Shown here: positions 25,401-34,807 of the stretch, piece by piece
Position numbering within the stretch: the first letter of the stretch is position 1
Layout of the letters: each line of letters starts with the position of its first letter
Origin: Dryocola sp031988645
Lineage (GTDB): Bacteria; Pseudomonadota; Gammaproteobacteria; Enterobacterales; Enterobacteriaceae
DNA length: 64,000 nt
Assembly (NCBI RefSeq): GCF_051307045.1
Contig: NZ_CP150452.1
Location: 2,356,001 to 2,420,000, forward strand
Reading direction: 5' to 3'
Translations under genes and position numbers: made by a program
Notes under the pieces: generated by a model
The model's database searches: none
What the model saw: only the letters and a program-made list of their open reading frames with translations
What the model was told of the DNA's origin: nothing

Positions 25401-26861
25401 ATGACAACCTTCTACACGGTGGTTAGTTGGCTGGTCATTTTAGGCTACTGGTTGCTTATAGCCGGGGTTACGCTTCGTATTTTAATGAAACGCCGGGCGG
25501 TTCCCTCCGCGATGGCCTGGCTATTAATCATTTATATTCTGCCGCTGGTAGGGATTATTGCCTACCTCTCCTTCGGCGAGCTTCATTTGGGCAAGCGCCG
25601 CGCCGAACGCGCGCGGGCCATGTGGCCGTCCACGGCCAAATGGCTGACCGATCTTAAAAGCTGCAAACATATCTTTGCCGAAGAAAACAGCGCGGTCGCC
25701 ACCTCCTTGTTCCAGCTTTGCGAGCGTCGCCAGGGCATCGGCGGCGTAAAAGGCAACCAGCTGCAGCTGCTGACCACCTCCGATGAAACCATGCAGGCAT
25801 TAATCCGCGATATCCAGCTTGCGCGCCACAATATTGAGATAGTCTTCTATATCTGGCAGCCGGGCGGGATGGCCGACCAGGTGGCGGAATCGCTGATGGC
25901 GGCGGCGCGGCGCGGCATTCACTGCCGCCTGATGCTCGACTCCGCGGGCAGCGTGGCGTTTTTCCGCAGCCCGTGGGCGAATATGATGCGCAACGCAGGC
26001 GTGGAGGTTGTCGAGGCGCTGAAGGTAAATCTGATGCGTGTCTTCCTGCGCCGCATGGATTTACGTCAGCATCGCAAGATGGTGCTGATCGACAACTATA
26101 TCGCTTATACCGGCAGCATGAATCTGGTTGACCCGCGCTTCTTCAAGCAGGATGCAGGCGTCGGGCAGTGGATTGATTTAATGGCGCGTATGGAAGGCCC
26201 GGTTGCCACGGCTATGGGTATCGTCTATTCGTGCGACTGGGAAATCGAAACCGGCAAGCGCATTTTGCCGCCGCCGCCTGACGCCAATATCATGCCTTTT
26301 GAAGAGGCCAGCGGCCACACCATTCACACCATCGCCTCCGGCCCGGGGTTCCCTGAGGATCTGATTCACCAGGCGCTGCTGACTGCCGTTTATGCCGCGC
26401 GTGAATATCTGATAATGACCACCCCCTATTTCGTGCCAAGCGACGATCTTCTGCACGCCATCTGTACCGCCGCGCAGCGCGGCGTTGATGTGAGCATTAT
26501 CATACCGCGCCATAATGATTCGCTGCTGGTCGGCTGGGCAAGCCGCGCTTTCTTTAGCGAGCTGCTGGCGGCCGGGGTTAAAATCTACCAGTTCGAAGGC
26601 GGACTGCTGCATACCAAGAGCGTGCTGGTCGACGGCCAGCTCAGCCTGGTGGGCACCGTGAATCTTGATATGCGCAGCCTGTGGCTTAACTTCGAGATTA
26701 CGCTTGTGATCGACGACTCCGGATTCGCAGGCGATCTGGCCGGCGTGCAGGACGACTATATCTCTCGTTCAAGGCTCGTGGATGCCCGCCTGTGGGCGAA
26801 ACGCCCGATGTGGCAGCGCGTGGTTGAGCGACTGTTTTACTTCTTCAGCCCGTTGCTGTAA
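25401..26861 (+). CDS. clsA: Cardiolipin synthase A
   Basis: A 486-residue phospholipase-D superfamily enzyme that condenses two phosphatidylglycerols to cardiolipin at the inner membrane. Two N-terminal membrane helices (residues about 3-60) are followed by two HKD catalytic motifs: HRKMVLIDNYIAYTGSMNL near residue 219 and HTKSVLVDGQLSLVGTVNLD near 399. ATG at 25401 with AGGGT upstream. Length equals E. coli ClsA. Downstream yciU follows after 36 bases. Confidence 0.96.
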   Translation: MTTFYTVVSWLVILGYWLLIAGVTLRILMKRRAVPSAMAWLLIIYILPLVGIIAYLSFGELHLGKRRAERARAMWPSTAKWLTDLKSCKHIFAEENSAVATSLFQLCERRQGIGGVKGNQLQLLTTSDETMQALIRDIQLARHNIEIVFYIWQPGGMADQVAESLMAAARRGIHCRLMLDSAGSVAFFRSPWANMMRNAGVEVVEALKVNLMRVFLRRMDLRQHRKMVLIDNYIAYTGSMNLVDPRFFKQDAGVGQWIDLMARMEGPVATAMGIVYSCDWEIETGKRILPPPPDANIMPFEEASGHTIHTIASGPGFPEDLIHQALLTAVYAAREYLIMTTPYFVPSDDLLHAICTAAQRGVDVSIIIPRHNDSLLVGWASRAFFSELLAAGVKIYQFEGGLLHTKSVLVDGQLSLVGTVNLDMRSLWLNFEITLVIDDSGFAGDLAGVQDDYISRSRLVDARLWAKRPMWQRVVERLFYFFSPLL

Positions 26862-26897
26862 AACGTGGCGATCGGCACTTGATATGTGGATGTAAAA

Positions 26898-27227
26898 ATG
26901 GAAATGGATCTGAATAACCGCCTGACAGAAGACGAAACGCTGGAACAGGCCTACGACATTTTTCTCGAGCTGGCGGTAGATAATCTCGATCCGGCAGACG
27001 TGATTTTATTTAACCTGCAGTTTGAAGAGCGCGGCGGTGCCGAACTGTTCGATCCGGCGGAAGACTGGCAGGAGCACGTAGATTTTGACCTGAATCCCGA
27101 CTTCTTTGCCGAGGTGGTGATTGGCCTCGCCGATACCGACGGCGGAGAACTTAACGATATCTTCGCGCGCGTTCTGCTGTGTCGCGAAAAAGATCATAAG
27201 CTCTGCCATATTCTCTGGCGCGAGTAA
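26898..27227 (+). CDS. yciU: UPF0263 protein YciU
   Basis: A 109-residue acidic protein (MEMDLNNRLTEDETLEQAYD start; WQEHVDFDLNPDFFAEV core) nearly identical to E. coli YciU, a putative DNA-mimic-like acidic protein of unproven role. I chose ATG 26898 since it gives the E. coli length and has GGATG upstream; an in-frame GTG at 26886 adds four residues. Probably co-transcribed with clsA. Confidence 0.88.
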   Translation: MEMDLNNRLTEDETLEQAYDIFLELAVDNLDPADVILFNLQFEERGGAELFDPAEDWQEHVDFDLNPDFFAEVVIGLADTDGGELNDIFARVLLCREKDHKLCHILWRE

Positions 27228-27235
27228 TAAAGAAT

Positions 27236-27265
27236 AAAAAGGGCAGCTCAGGCTGCCCTTTTTTA
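27236..27265. terminator. Bidirectional terminator between yciU and oppF
   Basis: AAAAAGGGCAGC pairs with GCTGCCCTTTTTT; A- and T-runs on both sides serve the convergent yciU and opp transcripts. Confidence 0.92.
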
Positions 27266-27278
27266 TAGCCGTGCAAGC

Positions 27279-28279
27279 TTAAAGCGGATCCACCTTCAGA
27301 CAGGAAACCGCATGGCGGAAACTGCCTTCCAGTACCGGACGGGTTTTCGCACATTCCGGCCCGGCTATCGGACAGCGGGTGCGGAACACGCAGCCGGACG
27401 GCGGATTGATTGGCGACGGCAGCTCCCCTTCCAGCAGCTGGATTACCTTGTTTTTCTCCAGATCCGGATCGGGGATCGGCACCGCGGACATCAGCGCTTT
27501 GGTGTAAGGATGCAGCGGGTTGTGGTACACCTCGTCATAAGTGCCTAACTCCACGGCGTGGCCGAGATACATCACCAGCACGCGATCGGAAATGTGCTTC
27601 ACCACCGCCAGATCGTGCGCGATAAAGATCAGCGACAGCCCCATCTCACGCTGCAGCTTTTGCAGCAGGTTAACCACCTGCGCCTGGATAGAGACATCCA
27701 GCGCCGAAACCGGTTCGTCGCAGATGATCAGTTTCGGCTCAAGAATCAACGCGCGCGCAATGCCGATACGCTGACACTGGCCGCCGGAGAACTCGTGCGG
27801 ATAGCGGTTGATAAGGTTAGGCAGCAGCCCGACTTTCATCATCATGGCTTTCACGCGGTCGCGAACTTCCTGGCGCGGCATTTTCGGATGATAGGTACGC
27901 AGCGGCTCGGCGATGATATCGCCGATATTCATACGCGGGTTAAGGGACGCCAGCGGATCCTGGAAAATCATCTGGATATCGCTGCGCACGTCGCGCCACT
28001 CTTCCTGTTTCATGCCCAGCAGATCTTTGCCAAGCCAGGCCACGCGGCCGTCGGTTGCTTTCACCAGGCCGATAATAGCGCGGGCAAAGGTCGATTTACC
28101 GCAGCCGGACTCGCCCACCACGCCGAGGGTTTCCCCTTCGTACAGCCGCAGGGTGACGCCGTCGACCGCCTTGAGGGTTTTTGACGGCTGCCAGAACCAT
28201 TGTTTACCGTCCTTAATGTCGAAATGGACCTTAAGATCGGCAATTTCCAGCAGGACCTTTCTCTCTTCTGTCATGGCGT

Positions 28280-28283
<4 letters not shown>
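27279..28283 (-). CDS. oppF: Oligopeptide ABC transporter ATPase OppF
   Basis: A 334-residue ATPase of the oligopeptide importer. Walker A GESGCGKSTFAR, Q-loop IFQDPLASLNP, signature FSGGQCQRIGIARAL, Walker B LIICDEPVSALDVS and H-loop IAHDLAVV are all intact. The C-terminal cysteine cluster in CVFRTRCPIAGPEC is the Fe-S binding region found in this family. It is last in oppABCDF; its ATG overlaps the corrected oppD stop (ATGA). Confidence 0.95.
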
Positions 28284-29294
<1,011 letters not shown>

Positions 29295-29305
29295 CGCGGC
29301 ACTCC

Positions 29306-30214
29306 TTAACGATCTTTCGGGTCGAGGGCATCACGCAGGCCATCGCCGATAAAGTTGAAACAAAACAAGGTGATGACCAGGAAGCCCGCAGGGAACAGCA
29401 GCAGCCATGAGGAAACCTCCATGGAATTGGCGCCGTCGCTTAACAGCGCGCCCCAGCTGCTCAGCGGCTCCTGGGTTCCCAGACCGAGGAAGCTCAGGAA
29501 AGATTCGAACAGGATCATGCTTGGCACCAGCAGCGAGGCATAAACCACCACCACGCCCAGCACGTTCGGCACGATATGACGCACCACGATGCTGGCGGTA
29601 GAGACCCCGCCCACCTGCGCCGCTTCAATAAACTCTTTACGTTTCAGGCTCAGCGTCTGGCCGCGCACGATACGCGCCATATCCAGCCAGGAGACCATGC
29701 CGATGGCCACGAAGATAAGCAGAATGTTTTGCCCGAAGAAGGTCACCAGCAGGATAACGAAGAACATGAACGGGAAGGAGTTAAGGATTTCCAGCAGGCG
29801 CATCATCACGGAGTCGGTTTTGCCGCCCAGATAACCCGCCAGCGAGCCGTACAAGGTGCCGACGATAACCGCGACCAGCGCCGCGGCGACGCCCACCATC
29901 AGCGAGATACGCCCGCCGATAGCCACGCGCACCAGCAGATCGCGGCCTGAAGAGTCGGTGCCGAAGTAGTGGCCGGATTCGATATCGGGCGCCGCCGACA
30001 TCATGCCCCAGTCGGTATCGAAATAGGTGAACTGCGACAGCATCGGCGCAAAGGTCACAAAGAGCGCAATCAGCGCCAGCACCAGCAGGCTGGTGACCGC
30101 GGCGCGGTTATGCATAAAACGACGACGCGCATCCTGCCACAGGCTGCGGCCTTCAACCTCAAGCTTTTCACTGAAGTTTTCCAGCGCCTCGCTGTTTTTC
30201 TTACTCAACATCAT
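29306..30214 (-). CDS. oppC: Oligopeptide ABC transporter permease OppC
   Basis: A 302-residue permease with six predicted membrane helices. The EAA loop that docks on the ATPase is visible as EFIEAAQVGGVSTASIVVRHIVPN. Length and sequence match E. coli OppC. Twelve bases separate it from oppD. Confidence 0.96.
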   Translation of the reverse strand: MMLSKKNSEALENFSEKLEVEGRSLWQDARRRFMHNRAAVTSLLVLALIALFVTFAPMLSQFTYFDTDWGMMSAAPDIESGHYFGTDSSGRDLLVRVAIGGRISLMVGVAAALVAVIVGTLYGSLAGYLGGKTDSVMMRLLEILNSFPFMFFVILLVTFFGQNILLIFVAIGMVSWLDMARIVRGQTLSLKRKEFIEAAQVGGVSTASIVVRHIVPNVLGVVVVYASLLVPSMILFESFLSFLGLGTQEPLSSWGALLSDGANSMEVSSWLLLFPAGFLVITLFCFNFIGDGLRDALDPKDR

Positions 30215-30228
30215 GGCGAACTCCAGTA

Positions 30229-31149
30229 TCAGTAACGAATTTTCGGATCGATAACGGCATACAGCACGTCAACAATCGCGTTAAACAGAATCGTCAGGGC
30301 ACCCACCAGAATGGTGAGGCTGAGCACCAGCGAATAGTCACGGTTCAGCGCGCCGTTTACGAACAGCTGGCCGATGCCCGGCAGGCCGTAAATGGTTTCA
30401 ATAACCATCGAGCCCGTAATGATCCCCACAAACGCCGGCCCAAGATAAGACAGCACCGGTAACAGCGCGGGCTTCAGAGCGTGACGCAAAATAATGCGGC
30501 GCATCGGCAGGCCTTTTGCGCGTGCGGTACGGATAAAGTTGGAGTGCAGCACTTCAATCATCGAGCCGCGGGTAATACGCGCGATACTTGCGATATAGGC
30601 TAATGACAACGCGACCATCGGCAGGATCATGTACTGCAATGCTCCGCCGTTCCAGCCTCCTCCCGGCAACCATTTAAGGGTGATGGCAAATATCAGCACC
30701 AGCAACGGGGCGACCACGAAGCTGGGGATAACCACCCCGGTCATGGCTATGCCCATTACCGCATAATCCCATTTGGTATTTTGATTCAGCGCTGCAATAA
30801 CCCCCGCCAGTACGCCCAGCACCACGGCGAAAATAAACGCGGCCGCGCCTAATTTAGCCGATACCGGGAAGCTTGAGGCCACCAGATCGTTCACTGAATA
30901 ATCTTTATATTTAAATGACGGTCCAAAATCACCGTGCGCCAGCTGCTTCAGATAGCTGAAATACTGGGTAGTTATCGGATCGTTTAAATGATATTTAGCT
31001 TCGATGTTCGCCATGACTTCCGGCGGAAGCGCGCGCTCGCTGGTGAATGGACTGCCCGGCGCAAGACGCATCATAAAGAAGGAAATTGTTATAAGAATAA
31101 AGAGTGTCGGAATTGCTTCCAGACAACGACGTAGAATAAATTTCAACAT
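30229..31149 (-). CDS. oppB: Oligopeptide ABC transporter permease OppB
   Basis: A 306-residue permease, partner of OppC. N-terminal helix LEAIPTLFILITISFFMMRL; EAA loop FIRTARAKGLPMRRIILRHA. The gene is intact and is separated from oppA by 88 bases carrying a stable hairpin. Confidence 0.96.
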   Translation of the reverse strand: MLKFILRRCLEAIPTLFILITISFFMMRLAPGSPFTSERALPPEVMANIEAKYHLNDPITTQYFSYLKQLAHGDFGPSFKYKDYSVNDLVASSFPVSAKLGAAAFIFAVVLGVLAGVIAALNQNTKWDYAVMGIAMTGVVIPSFVVAPLLVLIFAITLKWLPGGGWNGGALQYMILPMVALSLAYIASIARITRGSMIEVLHSNFIRTARAKGLPMRRIILRHALKPALLPVLSYLGPAFVGIITGSMVIETIYGLPGIGQLFVNGALNRDYSLVLSLTILVGALTILFNAIVDVLYAVIDPKIRY

Positions 31150-31201
31150 TGCCCATACCTTCTGGCCTGTGCCTTTAGAGTGCGATGAAATAAGACACGA
31201 T

Positions 31202-31226
31202 GGGGCAAGGCCCTTCGCCCTGCCCC
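31202..31226 (-). other. Intercistronic hairpin between oppA and oppB
   Basis: GGGGCA pairs with TGCCCC, extended inwards by a partial GC stem, without a T-run. Such a structure after the highly expressed oppA gene probably protects the oppA mRNA 3' end and lowers expression of the downstream genes. Confidence 0.6.
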
Positions 31227-31237
31227 ACGAATTGCCA

Positions 31238-32872
31238 TTAATGTTTGATGATGTACATATCTTTAGTGTAGATATTATCCATAGGGTCTTTGCCGGTATA
31301 GCCGCCGACCCATGGTTTCACCAGACGGGCGTTCACATAGTAATAAACCGGAACGATCGCAGAGTCTTTGCCCAGCTGCTGTTCGGCCTTATCGTAAGCC
31401 GCGCTGCGTTGAGCATCATCCGTGGCTTTCAAAGACTCCGCCATAATGGCGTCAAACGCCGGGCTCTTATAGTGCGCGGTGTTCATGGAGCTCGTTGAGA
31501 GCATGGTGTTCAGGAACGAAGTAGGTTCGTTGTAGTCCGCACACCAGCCGGCGCGCGCCACATCGTAGTTACCCTGATGACGGGTATCGAGGAAGGTTTT
31601 CCACTCCTGGTTCACAAGCTTGACGTTCACGCCGAGGTTTTTCTGCCAGATGGATGCCGCAGCGATTGCCAGCTTCTTGTGCAGATCGGAGGTGTTGTAC
31701 AGCAGGTTGAAGGTCAGCGGCTTGTCTTTGGTATAGCCCGCTTCAGCCAGCAGCTTCTTCGCTTCTTCGTTACGTTTTTCCTGGGTCCAGGAGAACCACT
31801 CAGGCTTGGTCAGCCTGGCGCCATCGGCGTAAGGAGGGGTGTAGCCATAGGCCGGCAGGTCACCCTGCGCTTTCACCTTATTCACAATGATGTCGCGATC
31901 CAGGCCCAGCTTCAGCGCGGTACGCACGCGCTCGTCGGTAAACGGCGCTTTCTGGTTGTTGATTTCGTAATAATAAGTGCACAGGTATGGGTCAACATGC
32001 ACTTCCGCCGGGATCTCTTTTTTCAGTTTCTGGAACAGTTCGATCGGCAGGTTGTTATAGGTCATGTCGATTTCACCGCTGCGGTAGCGGTTAACGTCGG
32101 TCACTTCTGAAGAAATCGGCAGATAGGTAATCTGGTCTACGACGGTTTTGGCGTTGTCCCAGTAATTGGTATTACGCTCCATCACGATGCGTTCGTTAAC
32201 CACCCAGTCCTTCAGCTTGTAGGCGCCGTTGGAAACGAGGTTCGCAGGCTGGGTCCACTTCTCGCCAAACTTCTCGATGGCGGTTTTGTTCACCGGGGAC
32301 ATCGCCGGGTTAACCAGCAGCTTATAGAAGTATGGAACAGGCTCGCTCAGGGTGACTTCCAGCGTGTGGTCGTCGATAGCTTTTACGCCCAGCTCGCTCG
32401 GTTTTTTCTTGCCGTCGATTATCTCATCAACGTTGACGATATGGCCGTACTGCGGATAGCTCGCATAAGGAGAGGCGGTATTAGGATCAACCAGACGCTG
32501 CCAGCTATAGACGAAATCTTGCGCGGTAACAGGATCGCCGTTGGACCATTTCGCATCTTTGCGCAGATGGAAAGTCCAGACTTTAAAATCTTTATTATCC
32601 CAGGACTCCGCTACGCCCGGAATCGGGTGGCCGTCGGTCGGAGAGGTAATCAGCAGACCTTCAAAGAGATCGCGGCTGACGTTTGCCTCAGGCACGCCTT
32701 CAATTTTGTTGGGATCCAGAGACTGCGGCTCGGCGCCGTTGTTACGAATCAGCGTTTGCTTTTCTGCCAGCTGGACGCCTGCCGGCACGTCTGCCGCATG
32801 GGCCACGTTACCCGCGATTAGCGCGGTAAAAATACTTGCTGCTATCAGACTTTTTTTTGTGATGATGGACAT
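31238..32872 (-). CDS. oppA: Periplasmic oligopeptide-binding protein OppA
   Basis: A 544-residue extracytoplasmic solute-binding protein that picks up peptides of two to five residues for OppBCDF. The signal peptide ends at GNVAHAADV. Conserved family stretch SLDPNKIEGVPEANVSRDLF lies near the mature N-terminus. First gene of the operon. E. coli oppA is repressed by the sRNA GcvB at its ribosome site; the region here is compatible but was not tested. Confidence 0.96.
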   Translation of the reverse strand: MSIITKKSLIAASIFTALIAGNVAHAADVPAGVQLAEKQTLIRNNGAEPQSLDPNKIEGVPEANVSRDLFEGLLITSPTDGHPIPGVAESWDNKDFKVWTFHLRKDAKWSNGDPVTAQDFVYSWQRLVDPNTASPYASYPQYGHIVNVDEIIDGKKKPSELGVKAIDDHTLEVTLSEPVPYFYKLLVNPAMSPVNKTAIEKFGEKWTQPANLVSNGAYKLKDWVVNERIVMERNTNYWDNAKTVVDQITYLPISSEVTDVNRYRSGEIDMTYNNLPIELFQKLKKEIPAEVHVDPYLCTYYYEINNQKAPFTDERVRTALKLGLDRDIIVNKVKAQGDLPAYGYTPPYADGARLTKPEWFSWTQEKRNEEAKKLLAEAGYTKDKPLTFNLLYNTSDLHKKLAIAAASIWQKNLGVNVKLVNQEWKTFLDTRHQGNYDVARAGWCADYNEPTSFLNTMLSTSSMNTAHYKSPAFDAIMAESLKATDDAQRSAAYDKAEQQLGKDSAIVPVYYYVNARLVKPWVGGYTGKDPMDNIYTKDMYIIKH

Positions 32873-33626
32873 TGTGTTGATACTCCACTCATTATAATTA
32901 CCGGCCCGAAGGCCAGCCTCTTCCCCTTGGGGTTCCTTTACAGCGCGGAGCGTTAAGCGACTGTAAGGAGTACTGCTTTATCTGCACTTCTTGCTATCAA
33001 CGACTTTATTTGTGGGAGGCTCTTAATGGCATCCTCTTCCGTCGATTCTTTCCAGCCTGCCCTGTAACAGGCCGGGTTGCGGGATAAATCATGTTCCAGA
33101 GGAATATGATTTCATACGGAAATCAAACTCCTCTGAAAATGAAACGTTTTGCAGCGAATTGTTTTGTCCGGAAAGTATCAAAAGCACCCAGGCGCCGCCA
33201 ATACAATTTGCAAATTTGTTAACCATTTCTCTTTTATCAATTGCAGCGTGGATTTATTGCGGCAGGACAGCGGGCGCTGTAGCTAATTTTTAGCAATCTA
33301 AATCAACTACATAGCTAAAGGAAGATCGTTTGAATGGCGGAAACGTTCTGCGCTCGCACTGCACCAACAAAAAATTAACAATTGATTATTTTTTAGCACA
33401 TTCCTCTACGGGAGCGCTTGAATTACTAATATCATCTCAATAAAGCGGCAGCAAGTGTCATTGTGTAGTGTGAGTTAAATAACAGCGCGACTGTAACTTT
33501 TCTGTACAGCAGCTCTTTGTACCCGCAGTTAATTAGCGGTTGCCAAAGTAATTTCTTATGGATGATTTTCTTATGACCTGCGCCATAAAGCGCATTTGCA
33601 GGGAGGATTTGGGGTTTTATTAACAA
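32873..33626. other. Long AT-rich opp upstream region
   Basis: About 750 bases separate oppA from the ychE terminator, with no supported gene on either strand; short open frames lack ribosome sites. Probably the long opp leader and promoter region. I see no clear operator beyond AT-rich tracts. Confidence 0.6.
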
Positions 33627-33654
33627 AAAAAGCAGAATTGATATTCTGCTTTTT
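33627..33654 (-). terminator. ychE terminator
   Basis: AAAAAGCAGAAT (33627-33638) pairs perfectly with ATTCTGCTTTTT (33643-33654) around TGAT, 22 bases past the ychE stop; flanking A/T runs work in either direction. Confidence 0.9.
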
Positions 33655-33675
33655 CATATGAAAGATGCAGAACAA

Positions 33676-34323
33676 CTAACTTAACAGCCCCGGGAAAATG
33701 GCCTTCAGGCCGGTGACGATAAACTCTATCCCCAACGCCATCAGTAACAGACCCATTATACGGGTAATAACGTTGATGCCGGTTTGGCCCAGCAAACGCA
33801 CCAGCCACGGCGCAATGCGGAACACCATCCAGCAGCTGAGGGCAAAAAGCGCAATGGCGATGGAGAAGCCAAACAGGTGTCCCCAGCTGTGATATTTCGT
33901 TCCCCAGACGATGGTAGAACTGATGGCCCCCGGCCCGGCCATAAGCGGCAGCGCAAGCGGCACGACGCCCACGCTTTCGCGTATCGCGCTTTCTGATTTC
34001 TCTTGTTTGTTCTGCTTATCCTCGCCCAGCTTACCGCTGATCATCGACATCGCAATGGTGACCACAAGGATGCCGCCGGCGATGCGGAAGGAATCAATAG
34101 AAATGCCGAATACCTGCAGGATGCCGTCGCCGAGGAACAAAGAGGTCCATAAAATAATGGCTACGGAAAGGTTCGCCGTGAGGTTAGTTTTATTTCTCGC
34201 CGCGGCGGTCTGGTAGCTTGTCATGCTGATAAAGACGGGAATAATGCCTACCGGGTTTACCAGAGCAAAAAGACCAATAAAAAATTTAAAATAGGTGGGC
34301 AAATCAAACCAGGATTGAGCCAC
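33676..34323 (-). CDS. ychE: MarC/YchE-family inner membrane protein
   Basis: A 215-residue, six-helix MarC-family protein equal in length to E. coli YchE (NPVGIIPVFISMTSYQTAAA, PLALPLMAGPGAISS and ITRIMGLLLMALGIEF blocks). Start is taken as GTG 34323 (VAQSWFDLPTYFKFF), which has GGAG seven bases upstream and gives the family length; an in-frame ATG at 34350 adds nine residues. Function unknown. It is divergent from adhE. Confidence 0.92.
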   Translation of the reverse strand: MAQSWFDLPTYFKFFIGLFALVNPVGIIPVFISMTSYQTAAARNKTNLTANLSVAIILWTSLFLGDGILQVFGISIDSFRIAGGILVVTIAMSMISGKLGEDKQNKQEKSESAIRESVGVVPLALPLMAGPGAISSTIVWGTKYHSWGHLFGFSIAIALFALSCWMVFRIAPWLVRLLGQTGINVITRIMGLLLMALGIEFIVTGLKAIFPGLLS

Positions 34324-34561
34324 GCGAAACTCCGCAAGTGAAGATAGCAAACGCAGGCGTAATGTAATGGAAAAGCACTGCCAGCGCTACGGCATTTCAC
34401 AGCATAGATCGCTGCTAACGGGCTTTATGGCGAGATTAACCAATATTGTTATCCGTATGTTGGAAATATGGTAGTTTGATTTGTCCTCGCTGTGACTAAA
34501 ATTTTAAAGCCTTTTCAGGCACATAAATAAGGCTGGCTGAAAGGAGTCAGCATTGAAATTA

Positions 34562-34577
34562 TGTGATCCAGATCATG
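34562..34577 (+). promoter_or_regulatory. Possible CRP site upstream of adhE
   Basis: TGTGATCCAGATCATG has a perfect left CRP half-site and a partial right half with six-base spacing, 230 bases upstream of adhE. The 34324-34807 region is otherwise the long adhE leader, with no gene. Weak evidence. Confidence 0.3.
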
Positions 34578-34807
34578 AAATCGCTACTCAGAAGTGAGTA
34601 CCCTTGGTTACACCTGAAGAGCAAGTTATTCATCACACGAATTTACCTGCCAGGTAAGGCTCTTTTAGTAAATCAGCGAGACGTTAGTGTAAGTTTTTGC
34701 ATAGTCATGTCCCGTCATTTACCCAAGCTGTTGCCCGCTGACTATACTGTACTGTCGACTCGAGCAGCTGATTTACTAAAAGAGTTTAACATTATCAGGA
34801 GAGCATT